DNA from: Gammaproteobacteria bacterium
GTDB lineage: Bacteria > Pseudomonadota > Gammaproteobacteria > UBA6429 > Thiohalophilaceae
NCBI GenBank assembly: GCA_011052165.1
Contig: DRJN01000323.1
Span: 1 to 6,866 of the forward strand
Length of the DNA: 6,866 bases
Direction of reading: 5' to 3'
The notes under the pieces are model-generated. The model was given only the letters and a program-made list of their open reading frames with translations. It was not told the origin of the DNA and searched no databases. A program made the translations under genes and the position numbers. How positions within the stretch are numbered: the first letter of the stretch is position 1; every line of letters begins with the position of its first letter. Shown here in pieces: positions 1 through 5,363 of the stretch.

Positions 1-1091
1 ATGGGCATAATAACATACTGATTAGTGATGTTTCCTTCGCCAAAGAGCAAGCAGCTGTGGTTCGTGTCTGTCATATTCAATATCACCTGCTTTTCGGTAA
101 TAACGGACAAGGCCTCCTGGAAATAGACCACGTTAAAACCAATCTCGAACTCCTGGCCTTCATACTCTATTTCTATTTGTTCTTCCGCTTCTTCCTGCTC
201 CGGATTATGCACCGTGGCCTTGAGTATGCCGGTGCTGAATTGGAGAAGAATCCCTCGGTATTTTTCATTCGACAGCACCGAGGCCCGCATAAACGCCTGG
301 CGTAGTTGTTCACGGTCACAACGAATCTGGTTTTCACAATCCTTTGGTATAACCTGTTGATAATCAGGAAATTTTCCATCAATCAGTTTAGACGTAAAGC
401 GCATATCCTGAAGCTCAACCAGAATATGATTCTCACTTAATTTAATCGTTAACGCGTCATTCGACTCATCCAGTAAGCGAGCGAGTTCATTCACCCCTTT
501 CTTGGGAAGGATGATTTGCCGGGTTTCCGTCACATCAAAATGCCCATTCAATCCAGACAGGGCCAGACGATGACCATCGGTGGCTACCGCAGAAAGCCTG
601 TCTGCGGTGATTTCCAGCAGTAAGCCATTGAGATAATAACGAACATCCTGTTGCGCCATACAAAACTGGGTGCTTTCAATTAATTGCTTAAGTTCTTTTT
701 GAGTCAGGCTAAATTCGAATGGGGCGGTGACAGCTTCAATATTTGGAAATTCTGAGCCGGGTAACGCCGAAAGTGTAAAGCGGCTCCGGCCTGATTTAAT
801 AACACACCGGTCACCAGTGGTCGTTAATTCAATTTCTGCTTTCTCAGGTAAAGCTTTACAGATATCGATAAATTTTTTACCTGGCAAGGTGATTTCATCA
901 TGATCCTGACTATCAACCGTCAGTCGAGTGACCATTTCAATTTCAAGATCGGTTCCCGTTAATGTCATAGTGCCATCAGAGACCTGAAGAAGAATATTAG
1001 ACAATATGGCAAGAGATGGACGCCGCTCAACAATATTGCTCACTGTTTGCAAGGGTTTTAACAGAGCATCACGTTGCAGTCTGAGTTTCAT
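1..1091 (-). CDS. dnaN: DNA polymerase III beta subunit (sliding clamp), 3' end cut by window edge
   Basis: Reading the minus strand from the ATG at 1091-1089 gives 363 uninterrupted codons beginning MKLRLQRDALLKPLQTV and ending YVIMP before the window stops. DnaN proteins of this class end in MPMRL or similar and are about 366 residues long, so only about three residues and the stop are missing. Typical clamp segments are visible: NIVERRPSLAILSNILL near the N-terminus, TLTGTDLEIEM, LPGKKFIDICKALP, the domain-2 segment AVATDGHRLALSG and KLIDGKFPDYQQVIP. The protein is the ring-shaped processivity clamp that tethers Pol III to DNA and recruits other replication and repair factors. The start is supported by an AAAGGA Shine-Dalgarno (complement of 1098-1103) six bases upstream. 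It lies downstream of dnaA on the same strand after a 226-bp gap. I saw no frameshift or missing segment. Confidence 0.97.
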   Translation of the reverse strand, partial: MKLRLQRDALLKPLQTVSNIVERRPSLAILSNILLQVSDGTMTLTGTDLEIEMVTRLTVDSQDHDEITLPGKKFIDICKALPEKAEIELTTTGDRCVIKSGRSRFTLSALPGSEFPNIEAVTAPFEFSLTQKELKQLIESTQFCMAQQDVRYYLNGLLLEITADRLSAVATDGHRLALSGLNGHFDVTETRQIILPKKGVNELARLLDESNDALTIKLSENHILVELQDMRFTSKLIDGKFPDYQQVIPKDCENQIRCDREQLRQAFMRASVLSNEKYRGILLQFSTGILKATVHNPEQEEAEEQIEIEYEGQEFEIGFNVVYFQEALSVITEKQVILNMTDTNHSCLLFGEGNITNQYVIMP

Positions 1092-1097
1092 TAAATA

Positions 1098-1103
1098 TCC
1101 TTT
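1098..1103 (-). promoter_or_regulatory. dnaN ribosome binding site
   Basis: AAAGGA on the minus strand, six bases before the dnaN ATG. It fixes the start codon and sits inside the AT-rich candidate unwinding tract. Confidence 0.75.
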
Positions 1104-1104
1104 G

Positions 1105-1128
1105 ATATATTATATATATAAATTATTA
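1105..1128. other. 24-bp pure A/T tract, candidate DNA-unwinding element
   Basis: All 24 bases are A or T, within a larger tract (1092-1138) containing only five G/C bases. It lies 24 bp from the nearest perfect DnaA box (1152-1160). In between is a short GC-rich stretch, 1139-1145 (GCCTGCC). That order, box then GC-rich spacer then AT-rich tract, resembles known origin unwinding regions. The function is inferred from composition and position only. Confidence 0.5.
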
Positions 1129-1151
1129 CTGTTATTAAGCCTGCCAATATC

Positions 1152-1160
1152 TGTGGATAA
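1152..1160 (-). promoter_or_regulatory. DnaA box (perfect)
   Basis: TTATCCACA on the minus strand (TGTGGATAA on plus). This is identical to the high-affinity E. coli consensus and is the box closest to the AT-rich tract. Confidence 0.85.
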
Positions 1161-1175
1161 CCGATTTTTGTATAT

Positions 1176-1204
1176 ATTTTACATAAACTTATCACACTTT
1201 TTAA
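1176..1204 (-). promoter_or_regulatory. possible dnaN promoter
   Basis: On the minus strand, TTAAAA (1204-1199, 4 of 6 to the sigma-70 -35) is followed after 17 bases by TAAAAT (1181-1176, 5 of 6 to the -10). It lies between two perfect DnaA boxes, so DnaA could modulate it. In such AT-rich sequence a match of this quality can occur by chance. Confidence 0.3.
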
Positions 1205-1240
1205 ACGGTTTGAACAGCTATTGGAAAGCACAGTGTAAAC

Positions 1241-1249
1241 TGTGGATAA
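1241..1249 (-). promoter_or_regulatory. DnaA box (perfect)
   Basis: TTATCCACA on the minus strand (TGTGGATAA on plus). A one-mismatch box, TTAATCACA, follows at 1252-1260 in the same orientation, only two bases away. Confidence 0.85.
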
Positions 1250-1297
1250 AATGTGATTAAAACCGACTGCAACGTTGAACCTGCGGTTATTAACACG

Positions 1298-1306
1298 TTA
1301 TCCACA
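1298..1306 (+). promoter_or_regulatory. DnaA box (perfect)
   Basis: TTATCCACA on the plus strand, opposite in orientation to the other two perfect boxes in this gap. It sits 11 bp from the dnaA stop codon. A weaker TTATTAACA lies just before it at 1287-1295. Confidence 0.85.
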
Positions 1307-1317
1307 TACTGTCCCCA

Positions 1318-2661
1318 TTATGTACTCAGGATGCGAATCAAGTTGGAAAAATCCTCATCAATACTGAGTTCCGCTTCTTTCAATTCCTTAACCTTGCGAC
1401 AAGCATGCAGAACAGTCGTATGATCGCGGCCGCCAAATGCGGTTCCAATCTCCGGCAGACTATGACTGGTCAATTCCTTGCACAGGGACATGGCAATTTG
1501 CCGGGGACGGGTAATAGAACGGCTGCGTCGTTTAGAGAGCAGATCGGCGACCCGAATCTTGTAGTACTCGGCCACTATTTTTTGAATGTTATCCATCGTT
1601 AACTGGCGATCCTGTATAACAAGCAGATCGCGCAAAGCCTCTTTGGCAAAACCCAGGGTGATAGGCTGATTTGTAAACTGGGCGTTGGCCATCACGCGCC
1701 GCAAGGCACCTTCCAGCTCACGAATGTTTGAGCGAATATGTTTGGCGATAAAAAAAGCCACTTCGTTAGATAATTCTACGCCTGAATTACTGGCCTTGCT
1801 TTTAAGAATGGCTACCCGTGTTTCCAGGCCGGGAGGTTCAATGGTCACGGGCAAGCCCCAACCAAAACGGGACTTTAAGCGTTCTTCCAAGCCGTCAACC
1901 TCCTTCGGATAACGATCACAGGTCATAATGATCTGGTGATGACTTTCCATCAAGGAATTAAAGGTATGGAAAAATTCTTCCTGGGATTGCTCCTTGCCTG
2001 CAAAAAACTGAATGTCATCAACCAGTAAAGCGTCAACTGAACGATAGTAACGTTTAAACTCATTGATGGTGCCGTGCTGAAGCGCTTTAACCATTTCGGC
2101 GACAAAACGTTCCGAGTGCAGGTAAACCACACTGGCATGGGGCTGATGATGAAGGATCATATTGCCGGCAGCATGCATTAAGTGGGTTTTGCCCAGGCCG
2201 ACGCCACCATAAATCATGAGCGGATTATAACTATGACCGGGATTTTCAGCCACCTGGAGGGAAGCGGCCCGGCCAAGCTGGTTGGATTTACCCTCCACAT
2301 AGGTGTCGAAGGTGAAATTTGGATTCAGACTGGAGTTTCGGCGCGCACGGGTCGCCTGTCTCGCAGAGGGCGCCACAAAACCGTTTGGGGCGGAGGACGC
2401 GCGGGGGATCTGGACCAGCTCTTCACTGCCGATGTCGAGTAGAACAGAAATGTTAGAGCCTGAATAATTATTAATCAGAGCTTCTATGTTATTGAAATAT
2501 TTATCTTTTACCCAGTCAAGCACAAACTGGTTAGGGGCCAGAAGGATAATGTCCCTGTCGCTGAAACGCGCCTGCAGCGGACGAATCCAGGTGTTAAACT
2601 GCTGAGGGGATAAATCCTGCTCCAGTCGAGCCAGACATTTATCCCAGGAACTCTGTGGCAC
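1318..2661 (-). CDS. dnaA: chromosomal replication initiator protein DnaA
   Basis: DnaA (447 aa) is the AAA+ ATPase that binds DnaA boxes, melts oriC and loads the DnaB helicase. Domain I (about 1-80) opens WDKCLARLEQDLSPQQFNTW. Domain II (about 85-112) is a short, Ser/Ala/Arg-rich linker, which accounts for a length below the 467 aa of E. coli. Domain III has Walker A GGVGLGKT (152-159), Walker B LLVDDIQF (212-219), sensor 1 (MTCDRYPKE, about 246-254, with Cys where Ser is usual), the box VII region ERLKSRFGWG with Arg261/Arg265, and sensor 2 RELEGAL with Arg314. Domain IV carries the DNA-binding signature GRDHTTVLHACRK (411-423). The start is GTG, as in E. coli dnaA, and is supported by GAGGAG (2671-2676) nine bases upstream. 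DnaA boxes on both sides suggest autoregulation. The gene is divergent from rpmH. Confidence 0.98.
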   Translation of the reverse strand: MPQSSWDKCLARLEQDLSPQQFNTWIRPLQARFSDRDIILLAPNQFVLDWVKDKYFNNIEALINNYSGSNISVLLDIGSEELVQIPRASSAPNGFVAPSARQATRARRNSSLNPNFTFDTYVEGKSNQLGRAASLQVAENPGHSYNPLMIYGGVGLGKTHLMHAAGNMILHHQPHASVVYLHSERFVAEMVKALQHGTINEFKRYYRSVDALLVDDIQFFAGKEQSQEEFFHTFNSLMESHHQIIMTCDRYPKEVDGLEERLKSRFGWGLPVTIEPPGLETRVAILKSKASNSGVELSNEVAFFIAKHIRSNIRELEGALRRVMANAQFTNQPITLGFAKEALRDLLVIQDRQLTMDNIQKIVAEYYKIRVADLLSKRRSRSITRPRQIAMSLCKELTSHSLPEIGTAFGGRDHTTVLHACRKVKELKEAELSIDEDFSNLIRILST

Positions 2662-2670
2662 GCGAATAGA

Positions 2671-2676
2671 CTCCTC
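2671..2676 (-). promoter_or_regulatory. dnaA ribosome binding site
   Basis: GAGGAG on the minus strand, nine bases before the GTG at 2661-2659. This strong Shine-Dalgarno is the main reason for accepting GTG as the dnaA start. Confidence 0.8.
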
Positions 2677-2743
2677 AAAAAAAGTAGACGGAAAAAGGAA
2701 AACGTTGAGCTGAGATAGGGCAGTCTATAACGACAGAAAAAAG

Positions 2744-2752
2744 TTATCCACA
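2744..2752 (+). promoter_or_regulatory. DnaA box (perfect), upstream of dnaA
   Basis: TTATCCACA on the plus strand, 83 bp upstream of the dnaA start. It is well placed for DnaA autorepression, or as part of a split origin. Confidence 0.85.
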
Positions 2753-2782
2753 TGCAAATGTGAAGAATGGTTAACACGAACT

Positions 2783-2791
2783 TTTGGATAA
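2783..2791 (-). promoter_or_regulatory. DnaA box (one mismatch)
   Basis: TTATCCAAA on the minus strand differs from TTATCCACA at one base. It lies 30 bp from the perfect box and just upstream of the rpmH -35 element, so DnaA bound here could also affect rpmH transcription. Confidence 0.4.
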
Positions 2792-2797
2792 TTATGG

Positions 2798-2826
2798 TTG
2801 ACAGAAGGGGTCTCAGGAAGTATTGT
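2798..2826 (+). promoter_or_regulatory. sigma-70 promoter of the rpmH operon
   Basis: A perfect -35 TTGACA (2798-2803) is followed by a 17-bp spacer and TATTGT (2821-2826, 4 of 6 to TATAAT). Transcription would begin near 2833, giving a leader of about 70 bases before rpmH. No other promoter this good was seen ahead of the rightward genes, so it probably drives rpmH, rnpA, yidD and yidC, and perhaps mnmE. Confidence 0.75.
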
Positions 2827-2838
2827 TGCGGCCCCTTT

Positions 2839-2859
2839 TTCAGGGAAAACCTTCCTGAA
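2839..2859 (+). promoter_or_regulatory. hairpin in the rpmH leader
   Basis: TTCAGG (2839-2844) pairs exactly with CCTGAA (2854-2859). The stem extends inward by one G-T wobble and one A-T pair to a total of eight pairs, around a five-base loop. There is no following T tract, so it is not a typical intrinsic terminator. It lies just downstream of the predicted transcription start and could protect the mRNA 5' end or serve as a control site. The function is unproven. Confidence 0.45.
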
Positions 2860-2900
2860 TGATTCAAGTAACAAGTTTCTGATTAAACAGTGATTTAGCC

Positions 2901-3035
2901 ATGAAAAGAACATTTCAGCCCAGCACCCTTAAACGTAAACGCACTCATGGTTTCCGCGCTCGCATGCGCACTCGTGCCGGTCGCGCTGTTATCAATGCTC
3001 GCCGGGCTAAAGGTCGCCAGCGTCTGAGCGCCTAA
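2901..3035 (+). CDS. rpmH: 50S ribosomal protein L34
   Basis: This 44-residue, very Arg/Lys-rich protein begins MKRTFQPSTLKRKRTHGFRA and ends RRAKGRQRLSA. It matches the highly conserved bacterial L34 pattern in length and sequence throughout. L34 is a small protein of the large ribosomal subunit that packs against 23S rRNA. It is the first gene of the rightward cluster, with a strong promoter at 2798-2826 and a hairpin in the leader. The Shine-Dalgarno before the ATG is weak. The next gene, rnpA, starts about 47 bp after the stop, the usual arrangement for this pair. It is too short to be caught by coarse ORF calling but is unambiguous. Confidence 0.98.
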   Translation: MKRTFQPSTLKRKRTHGFRARMRTRAGRAVINARRAKGRQRLSA

Positions 3036-3082
3036 TCATCCGCTCTGGCCAGGTCGATCCGAACATCCCTTTTTTGAACCAG

Positions 3083-3448
3083 ATGGGTTGGCAGTTTCCT
3101 CGCCAATACCGGCTACTCACCGCAAAGGATTTTAACCGCGTTTTTCAGCACGCGACCAAACAGGGCGACAGGCATCTAACCCTGCTGGCGTGTGCGAATT
3201 CACAGCGCTATGCCCGGCTGGGGATGGCGATTTCGAAGCGGCAGCTGAAACGGGCGGTTGATCGCAATCGTATAAAACGTCTAATCCGGGAGAGCTTTCG
3301 CAAGCGGCAGGTTCAACTCCGGGGGCTGGATATTGTAGTATTGGTTCGCCACGGAATAGTGAAGCTTGATAACGAAACGGTTTTCTGTGCACTGGATAAA
3401 CACTGGGATCGGGTAAGTAAAAAATGCGCAAACTTGTTATCCTCCTGA
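3083..3448 (+). CDS. rnpA: ribonuclease P protein component
   Basis: The protein subunit of RNase P binds the catalytic RNA (not in this window) and helps mature the 5' ends of tRNAs. With the ATG at 3083 the protein has 121 residues. It shows FPRQYRLLTAKDFNRVF at the N-terminus, a central ARLGMAISKRQLKRAV segment and the family RNA-binding signature RNRIKRLIRESFR (61-73). It is strongly basic. The start is uncertain: a TTG at 3074 would add three residues (124 aa), and neither start has a clear Shine-Dalgarno. ATG is preferred because the FPR motif then falls four residues after Met, close to its position in relatives. Its last 25 bases overlap yidD in another frame, implying translational coupling. 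Confidence 0.96.
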   Translation: MGWQFPRQYRLLTAKDFNRVFQHATKQGDRHLTLLACANSQRYARLGMAISKRQLKRAVDRNRIKRLIRESFRKRQVQLRGLDIVVLVRHGIVKLDNETVFCALDKHWDRVSKKCANLLSS

Positions 3449-3648
3449 TAAGCGCGTATCGCTACATAATTAGTCCGTTTTTTGGTAATAACTGCCGTTT
3501 TTATCCCTCCTGTTCCGAGTATGCAGAAACAGCCGTGAACCGTTTTGGCATATTTCGGGGGAGCTGGCTGGCCTTGAAGCGTTTAAGCCACTGTCATCCC
3601 TGGCATGCCGGGGGCCTTGATCCTGTACCTGAGAAAAAAGAAGTCTGA
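3424..3648 (+). CDS. yidD: membrane protein insertion efficiency factor YidD
   Basis: This 74-residue protein has the YidD hallmarks: an N-terminal hydrophobic or amphipathic segment (about 1-20, ending YRYIISPFFG), the cysteine motif CRFYPSCSEY (24-33), FGIFRGSWLALKRL, and CHPWHAGGLDPVP (57-69). Family members associate with the inner membrane and help YidC insert proteins, though the mechanism is poorly known. It is slightly shorter than the roughly 85 aa of E. coli YidD, mainly at both termini. Its start lies inside the end of rnpA (25-nt overlap) and its TGA shares a base with the yidC ATG (TGATG). Expression is therefore probably coupled on both sides. Confidence 0.95.
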   Translation: MRKLVILLISAYRYIISPFFGNNCRFYPSCSEYAETAVNRFGIFRGSWLALKRLSHCHPWHAGGLDPVPEKKEV

Positions 3649-5342
3649 TGGAACAACAACGTCTTATCCTGTTTATCGCCCTGAGTCTGGTTCTGTTTTT
3701 AATCTGGAATGCCTGGCAGCGGGAATTTTCACCCCAGCCGCTTACGCCATTAACGCAAATCATGGGGAAAAGAGCGTCCTCCCCCCCGCCAGCACTCACG
3801 CCAAGCCCCGATGTCCCGCTTGCTGAAACAGCAGCAGTGCCCGCAGCAGGATCCCCCACGTTTATGCCGAGGAACAAAATAAAACTGGTAAAACAGGGAC
3901 AACGAATTCAGGTCGAGACCGACGTATTTCGGGCTGAAATTGATACGGTGGGCGGGGATCTTCGGGTGGTAGATCTGAAAAAATATCCAGTGAGTATCCA
4001 TAAACCGGATCAGCCTTTTCGCCTGATGCAAGATGGTCCCGAAGAGTTGTTTATTGCGCAGTCAGGGTTTACCCTGCGAAAAAACAACAAGCTTGTGCTC
4101 AACGCTGCCCCGAACCATACCACCCTCTATCAGATGGTCCAGAGTCACTATCGGCTGGCGGAGGGGGAAAACAAGGTGACGGCCGTCCTGCGGTGGACCA
4201 GCCCTAAAGGGGTGGTTTTCATAAAAAGCTATACCTTTACCCGCGGCAGTTATCTGATTAAGGTTGGTTATACCATTAAAAATCCGACGGCCAAAGATTG
4301 GGTGGGTAATCTGTATCAACAGCTACAGCGCACGCCGATTCCGAAAGCGGAACAGCCACGATTTGTTCATACCTATACCGGTGGGGTGGAATATAGTCCG
4401 CAAGAAAAATACGACAAAATAACCTTTAGCGACATGCGGGAAGCCAAACTGAATAAACAGGTTACCGGCGGCTGGACCGCGATGATTCAGCATTATTTTC
4501 TGGCGGCCTGGATTCCGCCGGCGACGACACCGGAAACATTTTATTCTCGTTATAAACCCAACCCGGATCGTTATACTCTGGGCATGAAAGCCGACACCCC
4601 TTACCGGGTGAAGGCAGGCGCTGAAGATCATTTCAGTAACCGGCTCTTTGTGGGACCGAAAGTGCAGGAGCTGCTGGAAAAAGTCGCGCCGGGTCTGGAG
4701 CTAACCATAGATTATGGTATGTTGACGATATTGGCAAAGCCCATCTACTTTGTGCTGAAGTTTATTCATACGCACATTATCGGCAACTGGGGCTGGGCCA
4801 TTATCATCCTGACCATGATGATTAAACTGACGTTTTACAAACTGTCGGAAAAGTCTTACAAGTCCATGGCGCAGATGCGCAAACTCACGCCGCGAATCAA
4901 GCTGCTGAAAGAACGCTATGGTGATGATAAGAAGAAAATGGGGCAGGCACAGATGGAGCTGTTCCGCAAAGAGAAGATCAATCCGCTGGGCGGCTGTTTG
5001 CCGATCCTGGTACAGATGCCGGTATTCATCTCCCTCTACTGGGTCTTGCTGAAAACCGTGGAACTGCGGCAGGCACCGTGGATTTTCTGGATCAAAGATA
5101 TGTCCACCGCCGATCCCTACTATGTTTTACCCCTGCTGATGGGTATCAGCATGTTCATTCAGCAAAGGTTGAATCCGGCACCAATGGATCCGATTCAGGC
5201 CAAACTGATGATGGTGTTACCCTTTGCCTTCACCATCTTCTTTGCCTTCTTCCCGGCCGGACTGGTTATTTACTGGGTCGTGAACAATACGCTATCGATT
5301 TTGCAGCAGTGGTATATCACCCGCATCGTGATCAAGAGTTAA
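3648..5342 (+). CDS. yidC: membrane protein insertase YidC
   Basis: YidC (564 aa) inserts and folds inner-membrane proteins, alone or with SecYEG. An uncleaved N-terminal membrane anchor (about 6-22, LILFIALSLVLFLIW) is followed by a Pro-rich linker (about 28-70) and a large periplasmic P1 domain (about 75-345). The conserved five-helix insertase core has membrane segments near 362-398, 447-468, 491-505 and 518-555. Core motifs include KINPLGGCLPILVQMPVF (443-460), VELRQAP and FPAGLVIYWVVNN (535-547). Lys393 occupies the place of the groove Arg of E. coli YidC. To my knowledge Lys is common there in other gammaproteobacteria, so the positive charge is kept. The start is set by the TGATG junction with yidD. 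The length is typical of Gram-negative YidC. Confidence 0.98.
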   Translation: MEQQRLILFIALSLVLFLIWNAWQREFSPQPLTPLTQIMGKRASSPPPALTPSPDVPLAETAAVPAAGSPTFMPRNKIKLVKQGQRIQVETDVFRAEIDTVGGDLRVVDLKKYPVSIHKPDQPFRLMQDGPEELFIAQSGFTLRKNNKLVLNAAPNHTTLYQMVQSHYRLAEGENKVTAVLRWTSPKGVVFIKSYTFTRGSYLIKVGYTIKNPTAKDWVGNLYQQLQRTPIPKAEQPRFVHTYTGGVEYSPQEKYDKITFSDMREAKLNKQVTGGWTAMIQHYFLAAWIPPATTPETFYSRYKPNPDRYTLGMKADTPYRVKAGAEDHFSNRLFVGPKVQELLEKVAPGLELTIDYGMLTILAKPIYFVLKFIHTHIIGNWGWAIIILTMMIKLTFYKLSEKSYKSMAQMRKLTPRIKLLKERYGDDKKKMGQAQMELFRKEKINPLGGCLPILVQMPVFISLYWVLLKTVELRQAPWIFWIKDMSTADPYYVLPLLMGISMFIQQRLNPAPMDPIQAKLMMVLPFAFTIFFAFFPAGLVIYWVVNNTLSILQQWYITRIVIKS

Positions 5343-5363
5343 CGCTCTAACGGATATGCCGGC

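Larger units (their letters stand above)
1092..1317. other. dnaA-dnaN intergenic region, candidate oriC with DNA-unwinding element
   Basis: This 226-bp gap carries three perfect TTATCCACA DnaA boxes, at 1152-1160 (minus), 1241-1249 (minus) and 1298-1306 (plus). Two one-mismatch boxes are also present: TTAATCACA at 1252-1260 (minus) and TTATTAACA at 1287-1295 (plus). Next to the dnaN start is an extremely AT-rich tract, 1092-1138, with 42 of 47 bases A or T, including 24 consecutive A/T bases at 1105-1128. A second AT-rich patch lies at about 1164-1192. Clustered DnaA boxes beside such a tract are the hallmark of a bacterial replication origin. No GATC occurs here. The alternative is that this is only a DnaA-controlled dnaN promoter region and the true origin lies upstream of dnaA. 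No gene is present. Confidence 0.6.
2662..2900. other. divergent dnaA-rpmH intergenic region, second candidate origin or regulatory segment
   Basis: This 239-bp gap separates dnaA (leftward) from rpmH (rightward). It holds one perfect DnaA box (2744-2752), one one-mismatch box (TTATCCAAA, 2783-2791 minus), the rpmH promoter and a leader hairpin. In pseudomonads the functional origin lies in the equivalent rpmH-dnaA interval, so an origin role is possible. There are fewer boxes here than in the dnaA-dnaN gap and no comparably long A/T run. No convincing dnaA promoter was found. The best -10-like match is TATAGA on the minus strand, downstream of the perfect DnaA box, with a poor -35. No gene and no GATC are present. 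Confidence 0.45.

Noticed and set aside
1189..1197. Additional DnaA box (TTATCACAC)
   Set aside because: It resembles a box only if one base is deleted; as a 9-mer it has several mismatches to TTATNCACA.
1006..1260. 84-codon plus-strand open frame across the dnaN start and origin gap
   Set aside because: It runs antisense through the dnaN 5' end and the AT-rich DnaA-box region, and its translation is low-complexity with no recognisable domain.
2508..2867. 119-codon minus-strand open frame upstream of and overlapping dnaA
   Set aside because: It overlaps the clearly coding dnaA N-terminus in another frame and the regulatory gap, and shows no protein-like motif.
3470..3877. 135-codon minus-strand open frame opposite yidD and yidC
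   Set aside because: It is antisense to two recognised genes; its composition is explained as a shadow of their codon use.
3648..5342. Lys393 of YidC as an unusual loss of the groove arginine
   Set aside because: As far as I recall, Lys at this position is common in gammaproteobacterial YidC proteins such as those of pseudomonads, so it is not a defect.
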